Below, piece by piece: positions 28,425 to 37,096 of a stretch of DNA of 64,000 nt. Every line of letters begins with the position of its first letter. The stretch's first letter is position 1. The translations under genes were made by a program, and so were the position numbers. The notes under the pieces are model-generated. The model had not been told where the DNA came from. It worked only from the letters and a program-made list of their open reading frames with translations, and made no database searches. This DNA is from Candidatus Gastranaerophilales bacterium (lineage in GTDB: Bacteria > Cyanobacteriota > Vampirovibrionia > Gastranaerophilales > Gastranaerophilaceae), in the NCBI GenBank assembly GCA_947589425.1, contig CANQAV010000002.1, forward strand, positions 145,782 to 209,781. The letters are read 5' to 3'.

Positions 28425-28655
28425 ATGTTAAAATTTTTCTATTTTACACAAATGATATCAGCAATATTCAGCATAATTCTTGTACTTTTGCATTCCCCCA
28501 AAGGAGACGGTATTGCTTCAATCGGTGCTGCAAGCCAGTTATTTTCATCACAAAAATCAACCGAAAAGGGCTTAAACAAAGTTACTTATCTTTTTGTCGG
28601 AATATTTGTTATTTCAAGCTTTGTTCTCGGATTTTTGTGGAAATATTTGAAATAG
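28425..28655 (+). CDS. secG: Protein translocase subunit SecG
   Basis: This 76-residue protein has two membrane helices (TQMISAIFSIILVLLHSPKG and TYLFVGIFVISSFVLGFLW). The SecG loop between them contains HSPKGDGIASIGAASQLF. SecG assists the SecYE channel. The SD (AAAGGG) is good. The last 47 bp overlap the end of the convergent phosphohexomutase gene, and both reading frames look real. Confidence 0.93.
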   Translation: MLKFFYFTQMISAIFSIILVLLHSPKGDGIASIGAASQLFSSQKSTEKGLNKVTYLFVGIFVISSFVLGFLWKYLK

Positions 28656-30009
28656 TTTTTTTCAAATCATTTAATTTATTAAAATCACAAGTTTCAATAT
28701 AAATTCTTAAAAGCGGCTCAGTTCCGCTTTTTCTGATTAAAAGAGAAGTTTTATCATCATCAAAAAATATTTTTTCTCCGTCTATCAGAAGTCTGTCTTT
28801 TACTTTTAAGCCTTCAAGTTCTTCTAAGGCGCCGAATTTTTCTTCGATGATATCGGCTTCTTCGTCGTTTTTAACTTTTATATCCACTCTGTCACAGTAA
28901 AATTCGCATCCGATAAAATCTTTTATTTCCTGAACAAGCTGATAGAGAGGCTTGTTTTCGCTTGCCATCATTTCAATTATTAAAAGATTGGCATAAATTC
29001 CGTCTTTTTCGGGTATGTGTTCTCCTGCTGACAAACCGCCAGAATCCTCGCCCGCTAAAATTGTTTTATTTTGTCTCATTTTCTCGGACAGCCATTTAAA
29101 GCCTACGGGAGTGGTAATTGTTTCAATATTTAACTTTTGAGCCGTTATATCAACCGCTCTTGAAACACCGGTTGTTTTAATCATTTTGCCTGTTTTGCCT
29201 TTTTTGGACAGATATTTTAAAAGCATTGCTAAAACAATATTCGGGCTGATGTAATTTCCTTTTTCGTCAATTATGCCGTATCTGTCTGCATCTCCGTCAT
29301 TTGCAACCGTAATATAACCTTTTTCTTTATATTTCATCCATTTTTCTTTAGGCTCGGGTAATCCTCCGCCAAAGTCCGATGAGTGAAGAGTGTTATAACT
29401 TTTAAATTCAATATTATTTCTTTTTAAAAGTTCGTCAAAATAGCCTATTGATGAGCTAAATAAGCCGTCATAGATAATTTTGGGCTGATTTTTTTTGATT
29501 ATATTAAAATCAATTATTTTTTCAATATGCGAAAAATATTCTTCTTCCAAATTTGAAACCTCAATAGTGCCTTCTTTTTCCTCGGGCATTTTTTTATCCA
29601 GATATGAAAGAATTTTATCCGTGATTTCTTTTGAAGCGGGGCCTGCATAATCGGGAATAAATTTTATTCCCTGATATTCTTTAGGATTATGAGAAGCCGT
29701 GAGCATTATTGCACCGGTTGAATCGGGATAATATTTTGCGCAATATGCAACAATCGGAGTGGGTACAACTTTGGAAGATAAAATAACCCTAAAACCGAAT
29801 TTTTTTAAATTCTCCGCACAAAACAAGGCAAAATCATAAGCCATAAATCTCGGGTCATAGCCTGTTATAATGGTATTTTTTTCGGAATTTAAACTTTTCA
29901 GATAAAGACAGATTGCCTTAATTATTCTTTCAACATTACAAAAAGTAAAATCTTTTGCGATTATTCCCCTGAAACCGTCTGTTCCGAATTTTATATCAGT
30001 ATTTTTCAT
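28609..30009 (-). CDS. Phosphoglucomutase/phosphomannomutase family protein
   Basis: This 466-residue alpha-D-phosphohexomutase interconverts hexose 1- and 6-phosphates. It starts IKFGTDGFRGIIAKDF and has the phosphoserine loop TASHNPKEYQGIKF. NDGDADRYGIID is the metal loop, GEDSGGLS the sugar-binding loop and IRKSGTEPLLRIY the phosphate loop. Glucose versus mannose preference is not clear; it could feed both rmlA and gmd. There is no SD; TATAAT ends 6 nt before the ATG, suggesting a leaderless transcript. Confidence 0.93.
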   Translation of the reverse strand: MKNTDIKFGTDGFRGIIAKDFTFCNVERIIKAICLYLKSLNSEKNTIITGYDPRFMAYDFALFCAENLKKFGFRVILSSKVVPTPIVAYCAKYYPDSTGAIMLTASHNPKEYQGIKFIPDYAGPASKEITDKILSYLDKKMPEEKEGTIEVSNLEEEYFSHIEKIIDFNIIKKNQPKIIYDGLFSSSIGYFDELLKRNNIEFKSYNTLHSSDFGGGLPEPKEKWMKYKEKGYITVANDGDADRYGIIDEKGNYISPNIVLAMLLKYLSKKGKTGKMIKTTGVSRAVDITAQKLNIETITTPVGFKWLSEKMRQNKTILAGEDSGGLSAGEHIPEKDGIYANLLIIEMMASENKPLYQLVQEIKDFIGCEFYCDRVDIKVKNDEEADIIEEKFGALEELEGLKVKDRLLIDGEKIFFDDDKTSLLIRKSGTEPLLRIYIETCDFNKLNDLKKTISNISTKIREQSLK

Positions 30010-30054
30010 AATTTAATTATATCCAAAAATATATTTTTGTGTTAAAAAGGTATT

Positions 30055-31065
30055 ATGATGAAAGTTTATTTAGGTATCGATGTAGGTTCCGTTACTACAA
30101 AAATTGCTCTGGTTGATGAAAACGGTAAATATGTAGACAGCTACATGACTCGAACTGCGGGTCAGCCTGTTTTGGCAGTTCAAAAATGTTTGGATAATAT
30201 TTTGCTTCAAGCGCAAGGCAGGGAATACGAAGTGGCATCATCAGGCACAACCGGCTCGGGACGCAATTTGGCAGGTGCTTTAATAGGAGCTGATGTTATA
30301 AAAAATGAAATAACTGCCCATGCCGTTGCCGCAACCAATTCAATTCCCAATGTTCAAACGATTTTGGAAATCGGCGGACAGGACTCTAAAATTATTATTT
30401 TAAGGGACGGAATTGTTGTTGATTTTGCAATGAATACCGTATGTGCTGCGGGCACGGGAAGTTTTTTAGACCATCAGGCGCAGAGATTAAATGTAGATAT
30501 AAAAGATTTCGGCGATATTGCGCTTAAATCCCAATCTCCCGCCAGAATTGCGGGAAGATGCGGTGTTTTTGCGGAGTCTGATTTAATCCATAAACAACAG
30601 TTGGGCTATGCCGTTGAAGACCTTTTATACGGTTTATGTCAGGCATTGGTAAGAAATTATCTTGCAAACCTTGCATTGGGCAAAGAGCTTTTGCCTACAA
30701 TATCTTTTCAGGGCGGGGTTGCAACAAATAAAGGCATGGTGAAAGCTTTTGAAGAAGAATTGGGACAAAAAATCGTCGTACCCGAAAATCACCAGACAAT
30801 GGGTGCAATAGGCGCTGCCATGCTTGCTATGGAACATCATCAATTTTCGGCTCAAAAAACAAAATTTAAAGGCTGGAAAATAAAAGACATGGAATTTCAC
30901 AGTGTTGCCTGCACTTGCAGCGGATGTTCAAACAACTGTGAAGTTATAACGATTTTAGAAGGAAAAGAAGAACAGCAAAAAGAAAAAATCGAGAAAATTT
31001 CCGATATTAAAGGAAATATTATTGCCCGCTGGGGCGGAACATGCGGAAGATGGGATATTTCCTAA
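30055..31065 (+). CDS. BadF/BcrA/HgdC-type ATPase (acyl-CoA dehydratase activase)
   Basis: This ASKHA-fold ATPase is normally a [4Fe-4S] homodimer that fires electrons into 2-hydroxyacyl-CoA dehydratases or related reductases. The 336-residue protein has LGIDVGSVTTKIALV, ILEIGGQDSKIIIL, Cys130 in MNTVCAAGTGSFLD and Cys169 in RCGVFAESD. Cys130 and Cys169 have the same 39-residue spacing as HgdC. SFQGGVATNKGM is the adenosine loop. After the ATPase core comes a cysteine tail (CTCSGCSNNCE) and CGRW, as found in large activase fusions whose second half is missing here. No dehydratase subunit is nearby. Confidence 0.9.
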   Translation: MMKVYLGIDVGSVTTKIALVDENGKYVDSYMTRTAGQPVLAVQKCLDNILLQAQGREYEVASSGTTGSGRNLAGALIGADVIKNEITAHAVAATNSIPNVQTILEIGGQDSKIIILRDGIVVDFAMNTVCAAGTGSFLDHQAQRLNVDIKDFGDIALKSQSPARIAGRCGVFAESDLIHKQQLGYAVEDLLYGLCQALVRNYLANLALGKELLPTISFQGGVATNKGMVKAFEEELGQKIVVPENHQTMGAIGAAMLAMEHHQFSAQKTKFKGWKIKDMEFHSVACTCSGCSNNCEVITILEGKEEQQKEKIEKISDIKGNIIARWGGTCGRWDIS

Positions 31066-31125
31066 ACTTTACGTAAAATTATGAAATGGTAGAATTAGGA
31101 TAAGTCGAAGTTAAGGTATTTGTTA

Positions 31126-32517
31126 ATGATTAAATTAAATTATTCCAATGTTACAACTCAAATAATAGGTGATGAAGGGCTTGACGTTGAAAAAAGCTTT
31201 CTTGAATATGCCCCTAAAATTCAAGAAATTATTACCAACCTTAATATGAATAAGGATAAACCCGGCTTTTGGCTTCAGTGGATGAATTTGGGTTATAACG
31301 AAGAAACTGTTTGGTACGTTAAAGAATTTGCGGCAATGGTAGAGGGCAGGTTTGACAATGTTCTTGTTTTGGGAATAGGCGGGTCGGCTCTCGGCGCAAA
31401 AGCTTTATCGGAAGCCCTTTTAAAACCTTATTGGAATTTGCTTGATAAAGAAAAAAGAGAAAATCTCCCCAGAATATTTTTTGTTGATAATATTGACCCT
31501 GATGAAATTAACGCTTTATTAGATGTTTTGGATTTGAAAAAAACTCTCGTTAACGTAATTACAAAATCGGGCTCGACTGCCGAAACAATGAGCCAATTTA
31601 TGATTATACAGGAAAGATTGAAAAATCTTTTAGGGGATGATTACAGAAAAAATATTGTTGCAACAACGGATAAACAAGCGGGAATTTTAAGACAGCTTGC
31701 AAATGAAGAAGGATATAAAACATTTGTTGTTCCGGATGACGTCGGCGGGCGTTTCAGCGTATTTTCAGCCGTAGGGCTTGTTCCTTTGGCTCTTGTGGGC
31801 ATTGATGTCGATGAAATCATAAGAGGTATTAAAATCATGGATTTAACCTTGAAAAATACCGACATCACAAAAAATATCGCAGCTCAAAATGCCCTTTTAC
31901 ACTATCTTTTAGACAGGGAAAAAGGCAAATATATTTCCGTTATGATGCCTTATTCACAAAGGTTGAAATATGTTTCCGATTGGTATGTTCAATTGTGGGC
32001 AGAATCTTTGGGAAAAGAATATGACAGAAATAATAACAAAATAAATAACGGCCCGACGCCCATAAAGGCGCTCGGCGCAACAGACCAGCACAGCCAAATT
32101 CAGCTTTATAACGAAGGCAAAAACGATAAAGTTATCACTTTTATAAGAGTAAATGAATTTGACAGCGAGCTTCAAATTCCGAACATTTTTGAATATACGG
32201 GGCTTAATTATCTCGGCGGAAAATCAATCAACCGCTTAATTAATGCCGAAGCGGATGCAACCGCTGTTGCTCTTTGCGATTATAAGCGTCCGAATATTAC
32301 AATTACTCTTCCTAAAATTAATGAATATTATCTTGCTCAACTGTTTTATATGTTTGAAATGCAGACTGCCATAATAGGCGAATTGTATAATATTAACGCA
32401 TATAACCAGCCCGGTGTGGAGCAGGCTAAAAATTATACCTATGCTCTTATGGGAAGATTGGGCTATGAGGAATCAAAAGAAGAATTGGATATGAAATTAA
32501 GCCGTTTTTCTTCTTAA
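31126..32517 (+). CDS. pgi: Glucose-6-phosphate isomerase
   Basis: Pgi interconverts glucose-6-phosphate and fructose-6-phosphate. I use the ATG at 31126 (AAGG 9 nt upstream) instead of the track's TTG; length is 463. Key blocks are GIGGSALGAKALSEAL, VITKSGSTAET (phosphate loop), DDVGGRFSVFS, GATDQHSQIQLY and PGVEQAKNYTYAL. The size is in the range of the shorter bacterial Pgi form. Confidence 0.96.
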   Translation: MIKLNYSNVTTQIIGDEGLDVEKSFLEYAPKIQEIITNLNMNKDKPGFWLQWMNLGYNEETVWYVKEFAAMVEGRFDNVLVLGIGGSALGAKALSEALLKPYWNLLDKEKRENLPRIFFVDNIDPDEINALLDVLDLKKTLVNVITKSGSTAETMSQFMIIQERLKNLLGDDYRKNIVATTDKQAGILRQLANEEGYKTFVVPDDVGGRFSVFSAVGLVPLALVGIDVDEIIRGIKIMDLTLKNTDITKNIAAQNALLHYLLDREKGKYISVMMPYSQRLKYVSDWYVQLWAESLGKEYDRNNNKINNGPTPIKALGATDQHSQIQLYNEGKNDKVITFIRVNEFDSELQIPNIFEYTGLNYLGGKSINRLINAEADATAVALCDYKRPNITITLPKINEYYLAQLFYMFEMQTAIIGELYNINAYNQPGVEQAKNYTYALMGRLGYEESKEELDMKLSRFSS

Positions 32518-32533
32518 AAAATTGAGGAATATA

Positions 32534-33370
32534 ATGTTAAAAGGTCCTTTTTTATCAAAAGATTTTATCGGTGCAAACCCTGATTATAATTCATCTAAAA
32601 TTGTTCTTTTGGGCGAGCCTTATGATTGTACCTGTTCAAATAGATCCGGCAGTCGATTCGGACCCCAGTGCGCAAGGCTTGAAAGTATCGGGATTGAAAC
32701 TTACTCTCCTTATTTTGATGAAAATATGGAAAACGCTTTGTTTTTTGATGCCGGAGATTTGGAATATCCTTTCGGAAATGCCCAAAGGGCTCTTGAGATA
32801 ACAAAAGAAAATGTTGATATAATTTACAAAGATAATAAAAAACTCCTTGCAATCGGCGGAGAGCATCTTTTAACTTTGGCAAACGTTCAAGCGGTATCTC
32901 AAAAATATGATAACCTTGCGGTTATTCAATTTGATGCTCATACCGATTTAAGAAAAGAATATCTCAAAGAGGAATTGACCCACAGCGGGGTTATGTACAG
33001 AATTGCCCAATTAATCGGATATGAAAATATTGCTCAAATCGGCATAAGAAGCGGTGAAAAAGAAGAATTTGAGATTATGAAAAAATATTCCTCTCAAAAA
33101 ACCAAAAAAGAGGAATTGGATAAATTTAAGGGCAAAAATATTTTCTTAACGATTGATTTAGATGTTCTTGACCCTTCTTTAATGTCCGGTGTCGGAACTC
33201 CGGAAGCAGGCGGATTTACTTATATTGAGCTTATGGATTGGCTTTTGTATCTGAAAGATTTTAATATTATAGGCGCAGACATTATGGAGCTTGCGCCCGA
33301 TATTGATATTACAAAAACTTCGACTGCAACCGCCTGCAAGCTTATAAGAGAAGTTCTTATGCTTCTTTAG
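32534..33370 (+). CDS. speB: Agmatinase/arginase-family ureohydrolase
   Basis: The start is set at ATG 32534 with GAGGA 6 nt upstream (track: TTG); length is 278. Binuclear Mn ligands are visible in GGEHLLTL, QFDAHTDLR and TIDLDVLDPS. GVGTPEAGG and DIMELAPDID complete the family pattern. Agmatinase converts agmatine to putrescine and urea; the GGEH form and size favour it over arginase. It follows pgi by 16 bp and overlaps the convergent FkbM gene by 14 bp. Confidence 0.9.
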   Translation: MLKGPFLSKDFIGANPDYNSSKIVLLGEPYDCTCSNRSGSRFGPQCARLESIGIETYSPYFDENMENALFFDAGDLEYPFGNAQRALEITKENVDIIYKDNKKLLAIGGEHLLTLANVQAVSQKYDNLAVIQFDAHTDLRKEYLKEELTHSGVMYRIAQLIGYENIAQIGIRSGEKEEFEIMKKYSSQKTKKEELDKFKGKNIFLTIDLDVLDPSLMSGVGTPEAGGFTYIELMDWLLYLKDFNIIGADIMELAPDIDITKTSTATACKLIREVLMLL

Positions 33371-34450
33371 GTATTTGCGCAATTAATACCATTTCGCACA
33401 ATGCATTTTTTATTATCGGCTGGGTTATTTTAAATTCGTAACCTAAGTTCCAAGACTCTATTAAAGGTTTGATATCAAGAAGGTCTGAGCCTGTATGATA
33501 AATGCTTATCATAAGAGTGGGTTTAAATTTTTCAATTGTTTTTTTCGCACCTTGCAGTAATTGCCCTTCAAAGCCTTCGACATCGGTTTTTATAAGTCCT
33601 ACGTTCAGATTGTTTTCTTCGCTGTATTTATCAAGAGTTGTAATATTGATTGTTTCGTGTTTAAACTTTGTTTTTTCATTTCCTATAATGGAGCTTGCCA
33701 TTCCGATAATTGTAATTTCGGAAGTTTCTTCTTTGCTCCCCAGAGCATATTTTACAGGAACAATTTTTTGTGCATTATTTAAAGCGATTGTTTTTAACAT
33801 ATAATTATAGTTTTTGGTCGTAGGCTCAAAACTGTATACTTTTTTATTCGTATATTCCTGAAAAACAAGGGCAGAGTCCCCTACGTAACCGCCTGCGTCA
33901 ATTATATCTTTATCTTTGAAGTATTCGGTGTTAATGAGAGTATCGAGATGATGTCTGTAATAAAATACACTCGGCTCAAAGTGTGAAATCGGCAATTTGT
34001 ATTTTTGCCATATATAACATTCGGGGGAGAATGAAAAGATTGATTGTTCAAATTCTTTTTTGATTTTATCAATTTCTTTCATTTCATCAAGAGTGAAAAT
34101 ATTGTATATATCTTCATCTTCCTGTGCAAAAAGATTTATTCTTCCCAAAAAACGATTAAAGCATTTAATGCTTTCATCATCAAGGTTTTTAATTAATTTT
34201 TGATATCTTTCTTCAAAATTTTGGTTGTAGATTTCGCAATAAATTTTTCGTGCTCTTTCAACGTCACAGTCTTGCCGGCTTATATATATATAAGTCTGTT
34301 AAATGTTTTTATCATATTTTTTATGAATAACCATCTGCTTTTTGTTTTAAATTTAATTCCGAAAATTGTAATAACTTTATGGGTTTCTTTATTCCTTATT
34401 GAAAATATATTTTCAATAAAAGTATTTTTTTCACGATGTTCTACAACCAT
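33357..34450 (-). pseudogene. FkbM-family methyltransferase gene split by a (TA)6 frameshift
   Basis: The track shows only the 263-residue C-terminal part starting at a TTG. Upstream codons in that frame still read like protein (RQDCDVERARKIYCEIYNQN) back to a stop. A second frame starts at ATG 34450 with a perfect SD (AAGGAG), reads MVVEHREKNTFIENIFSIRN...IFGIKFKTK, and stops at 34280-34282 inside TATATATATATA. Removing one TA unit joins both frames into one protein of about 364 residues. The C-terminal part has IIDAGGYVGDSALVFQEY (SAM site), SFEPTTKNY and IKTDVEGFEGQLLQGA, typical of FkbM O-methyltransferases that modify glycans. It may be phase-off, a recent pseudogene or a sequence error. 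Confidence 0.8.
34281..34292. repeat. (TA)6 dinucleotide tract at the FkbM frame break
   Basis: Six TA units lie where the two frames of the FkbM gene meet. Five or eight units would give an open frame; six gives a stop within the tract. Confidence 0.9.
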
Positions 34451-34613
34451 ATAAACTCCTTATATAAAAATATCAGACATTTTTATCCTATCATGGATAA
34501 AATCTTTCGTAAACGATTGACAATTTTTAAATAATCATTAAACATAAAAAATCCATAAAATATATTATGGAAATTCTATTCGCTATTTTATAAACTATTA
34601 ATTGAGGTATATT

Positions 34614-35429
34614 ATGTCTTACAAAAATGACCACGCTCTGACAATTGCAAATAAATACAGCTCCGCAAGCTCTGCGGCAAAAGCCGAACTGTATGAAACC
34701 TATGACAGATTAAGAGATTTAACCGTTTCGGGCTCAACTGCAACAGGCTCAGGTTTTGGCTCCGTCGGAGGTTTTTTGTGGCAATTGGCAAATTTATTTT
34801 CCCCTTCAAGCTTTATGCCGACACTGGGCGGGCAGGCAATGATGAATATACCCGGAACTTCTTATTGGTCGCCGAATTATGCCACTAATTCATATCTTGA
34901 TTCAGGTACAAATGCTTTTGGAGTATCCGGATTATCAAGCTATTCGGGCTTCCCTTCGGGAGCCGCAGGGATTTCACTGGGCTTTGGTTTGGAAGGCGCT
35001 CCTACGGGAGGTGCCGCAGGCTTAGCCACGGGATATGCCGTTCCTGCAGCAGCTGTTGCAGGGATTAACAGTGCTTCATATCTGACAGGCGCAACATCAG
35101 GCTTTGGTTTCGGGCAAAATATAGTTCTTCCTCTGGCGGGTCTTGTTTCGGGCTGGGGCGGATTATTACAGGCGATTGCTCCTTATGCGGGCGAATTTGG
35201 TCTCGGTGCGATTGTTGCGGGTAATTTAATGCAGGGCACGGGCTCTGCTGCTTTGGGAGCATATCAAAATATCACCGGAAATATCACAAATAATGCCGAT
35301 GTTATTTTGGAAGATAAAGTAAGAAACATCGAAACAATATGCAAAATGCTTGATACACAAGCTGATATTGTAAGACAGACCTTAAAATCAGATATGGAAT
35401 CTGATTCTAAACTTGTGGATGATCTGTAG
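34614..35429 (+). CDS. Glycine/alanine/serine-rich hydrophobic protein
   Basis: I use ATG 34614 (GAGGT 7 nt upstream) rather than the track TTG; length is 271. A charged helix (residues 1-35) precedes about 190 residues very rich in G, A and S with many GxxxG-like spacings, for example GAAGISLGFGLEGAP and LPLAGLVSGWGGLLQAIAPY. A charged C-terminal helix ends the protein (DKVRNIETICKMLDTQADIV). There is no signal peptide. It could insert in membranes or self-assemble; I do not recognise it. A small TM/coiled-coil gene follows convergently 3 bp away. Confidence 0.7.
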   Translation: MSYKNDHALTIANKYSSASSAAKAELYETYDRLRDLTVSGSTATGSGFGSVGGFLWQLANLFSPSSFMPTLGGQAMMNIPGTSYWSPNYATNSYLDSGTNAFGVSGLSSYSGFPSGAAGISLGFGLEGAPTGGAAGLATGYAVPAAAVAGINSASYLTGATSGFGFGQNIVLPLAGLVSGWGGLLQAIAPYAGEFGLGAIVAGNLMQGTGSAALGAYQNITGNITNNADVILEDKVRNIETICKMLDTQADIVRQTLKSDMESDSKLVDDL

Positions 35430-35432
35430 TTG

Positions 35433-35666
35433 TTAATCTTTTTCCGCTTGTTTTTTAAGAGCTGTTTCAAGAGTTTTGATTTTGTTTTCAAGAGTTTTAA
35501 CTCTTAAAGAAGAATCGTCCATGCCGATTGATTTCTTTTCGTATTGTCTTTTAAGCGCTTTGAGTTCTTTTTGAAGTTTTGAAATATAAAATAAAAATAT
35601 TATACTTGCAAGAATGAAGCCCGATAAAATATAGCAAAAATCAAAAAATTCGAAATTAATGTTCAT
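35433..35666 (-). CDS. Small membrane-anchored coiled-coil protein
   Basis: This 77-residue protein has one N-terminal membrane helix (FCYILSGFILASIIFLFYI) and then a heptad-rich cytoplasmic coiled coil (KLQKELKALKRQYEKK...VKTLENKIKTLETALKKQ). The start has a strong SD (AAGGAG) and overlaps the rluD end by 11 bp, so it belongs to the rluD-lspA operon. It is LapA-like in layout only. Confidence 0.7.
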   Translation of the reverse strand: MNINFEFFDFCYILSGFILASIIFLFYISKLQKELKALKRQYEKKSIGMDDSSLRVKTLENKIKTLETALKKQAEKD

Positions 35667-36615
35667 TTTTATTGCTCCTTAAAAAATTTAATACTTTGAT
35701 AAAATCTTCGCTGAAATCTTCATATTTTAATTCAAATTCCATTTTTTCGTTTGTTTTGGGATGATAAAAAGAAAGGTAATAAGATTGCAAAAGCTGTTCA
35801 TTTGTTTTTATGTTTTTAAATTCATTTTTCAAATATCCCCTTGCACCATAGAGGTTGTCGCCGAAAATCGGATGATTGATTGAATTCAGGTGTGCTCTTA
35901 TCTGGTGAGTTCTTCCCGTTTTTAATTCAAGTTCAACAAGCGCAGCTCCTTCAAATTGTTCAATAACTTTATAATTTGTTACGGCTTGAAGTCCTTTTTC
36001 TCCTACTCTCATTTTAACATCATCTTTGATATAATGCACAAGAGGTTTATCAATTGTCCCTTCTTTTTCTTTAAATTCACCCAGAGCAAGGGCAAGGTAT
36101 TTTCTTTTTGCTTTTTTTTCTTTTATCTCTTGTGCCAAAATTTGATGCGAAGCGTTGTTTTTTGCGGTTATTATAAGCCCTGCGGTATTTTTATCAAGCC
36201 TGTGGACAATTCCCAATCTGTCAGACCCAGCTATATCGGACAATTCCTTTGTATGGTATAAAAGAGCATTTACAAGGGTTTTTTCTCTTTCATATTTTGT
36301 CGGATGAGAGAGCATATTTTTCGGCTTATTAATTACCATTAAATCATCATCTTCATACAGGATATGAAGTTTATAACGGAAGGGCTCAAGTTCTTGATTT
36401 TGGTTAATTGAGTTTTCAATATCTTCAATTTCAAGTTCTATAATATCATTTTGTTTTAGCTTGTAAGAAGGTTTTTGGGGTTTTTGGTTAACGTATATAA
36501 TTTTTTTTTCAATCAATGATGAAATTTTTGACCTCGGATATTTGTTGTTAAAATAATCAGCCAAAAATATATCAAGTCTTTTTTTTGCGCTATTTTGTTC
36601 AACTTTGATTTTCAT
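35656..36615 (-). CDS. rluD: RluD-family 23S rRNA pseudouridine synthase
   Basis: The start is ATG 36615 with AGGAG upstream; the track's extra 19 N-terminal residues lie inside lspA. The 319-residue protein has an S4 RNA-binding domain (KRLDIFLADYFNNKYPRSKI) and the catalytic motif IVHRLDKNTAGLIITAKN with the nucleophilic Asp. Further blocks are LVELELKTGRTHQIRAHL and HPIFGDNLYG. RluA/C/D specificity is not separable by eye, but S4 plus this length fits RluD. It overlaps lspA by 17 bp. Confidence 0.92.
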   Translation of the reverse strand: MKIKVEQNSAKKRLDIFLADYFNNKYPRSKISSLIEKKIIYVNQKPQKPSYKLKQNDIIELEIEDIENSINQNQELEPFRYKLHILYEDDDLMVINKPKNMLSHPTKYEREKTLVNALLYHTKELSDIAGSDRLGIVHRLDKNTAGLIITAKNNASHQILAQEIKEKKAKRKYLALALGEFKEKEGTIDKPLVHYIKDDVKMRVGEKGLQAVTNYKVIEQFEGAALVELELKTGRTHQIRAHLNSINHPIFGDNLYGARGYLKNEFKNIKTNEQLLQSYYLSFYHPKTNEKMEFELKYEDFSEDFIKVLNFLRSNKNEH

Positions 36616-37096
36616 TTTGCTCCTTTTTTTTGGGGTTTTCAAATAAAACGAACAAAATATACAAAAATACACCCCCGCAGATTAAAATATCGGAGAAGTT
36701 AAACACCGGAAAATTAATAAAATTAAGTTTAATATAGTCTATGACATATCCGTATTCAATTCTTTGAGCCAAATTTCCGATTGCGCCCGCATTAAACATT
36801 GTAAGAGCTAACAGCTCAATTTTATCCTTAAATTTTACTTTTTTGATGACATAAACTGAAAGAAAAATAATTGCACAAAGCGCAAAAATTATTAAAAAGG
36901 AAGATTGATTTTGAAATAAACTGAAGGCGCTTCCCGTGTTATTAAGATGAACAATTGAAAAAATCGGGTTTTTTGTATTTAAAAAATAAGGATTATAGCT
37001 TAATTTTGCGACCTGATTTGAAAAATCCACAAAAATAATACTCATAAGAAAATAAAAAACAAATGCTTTTTTATCAAATCGGAATTTATTTTCCAT
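36599..37096 (-). CDS. lspA: Lipoprotein signal peptidase
   Basis: LspA cleaves the signal peptide of diacylated prolipoproteins in the inner membrane. The 165-residue protein has four hydrophobic helices, VDFSNQVAK in the first, LNNTGSAFS, GAIGNLAQRIEYGYVIDYI and FPVFNFSDILI. The two catalytic aspartates (VIDY and FSD) are present. The conserved NLxDR is NLAQR here, a mild deviation. The start overlaps the stop of the upstream secreted protein gene (TAATG). Confidence 0.94.
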   Translation of the reverse strand: MENKFRFDKKAFVFYFLMSIIFVDFSNQVAKLSYNPYFLNTKNPIFSIVHLNNTGSAFSLFQNQSSFLIIFALCAIIFLSVYVIKKVKFKDKIELLALTMFNAGAIGNLAQRIEYGYVIDYIKLNFINFPVFNFSDILICGGVFLYILFVLFENPKKKEQNENQS

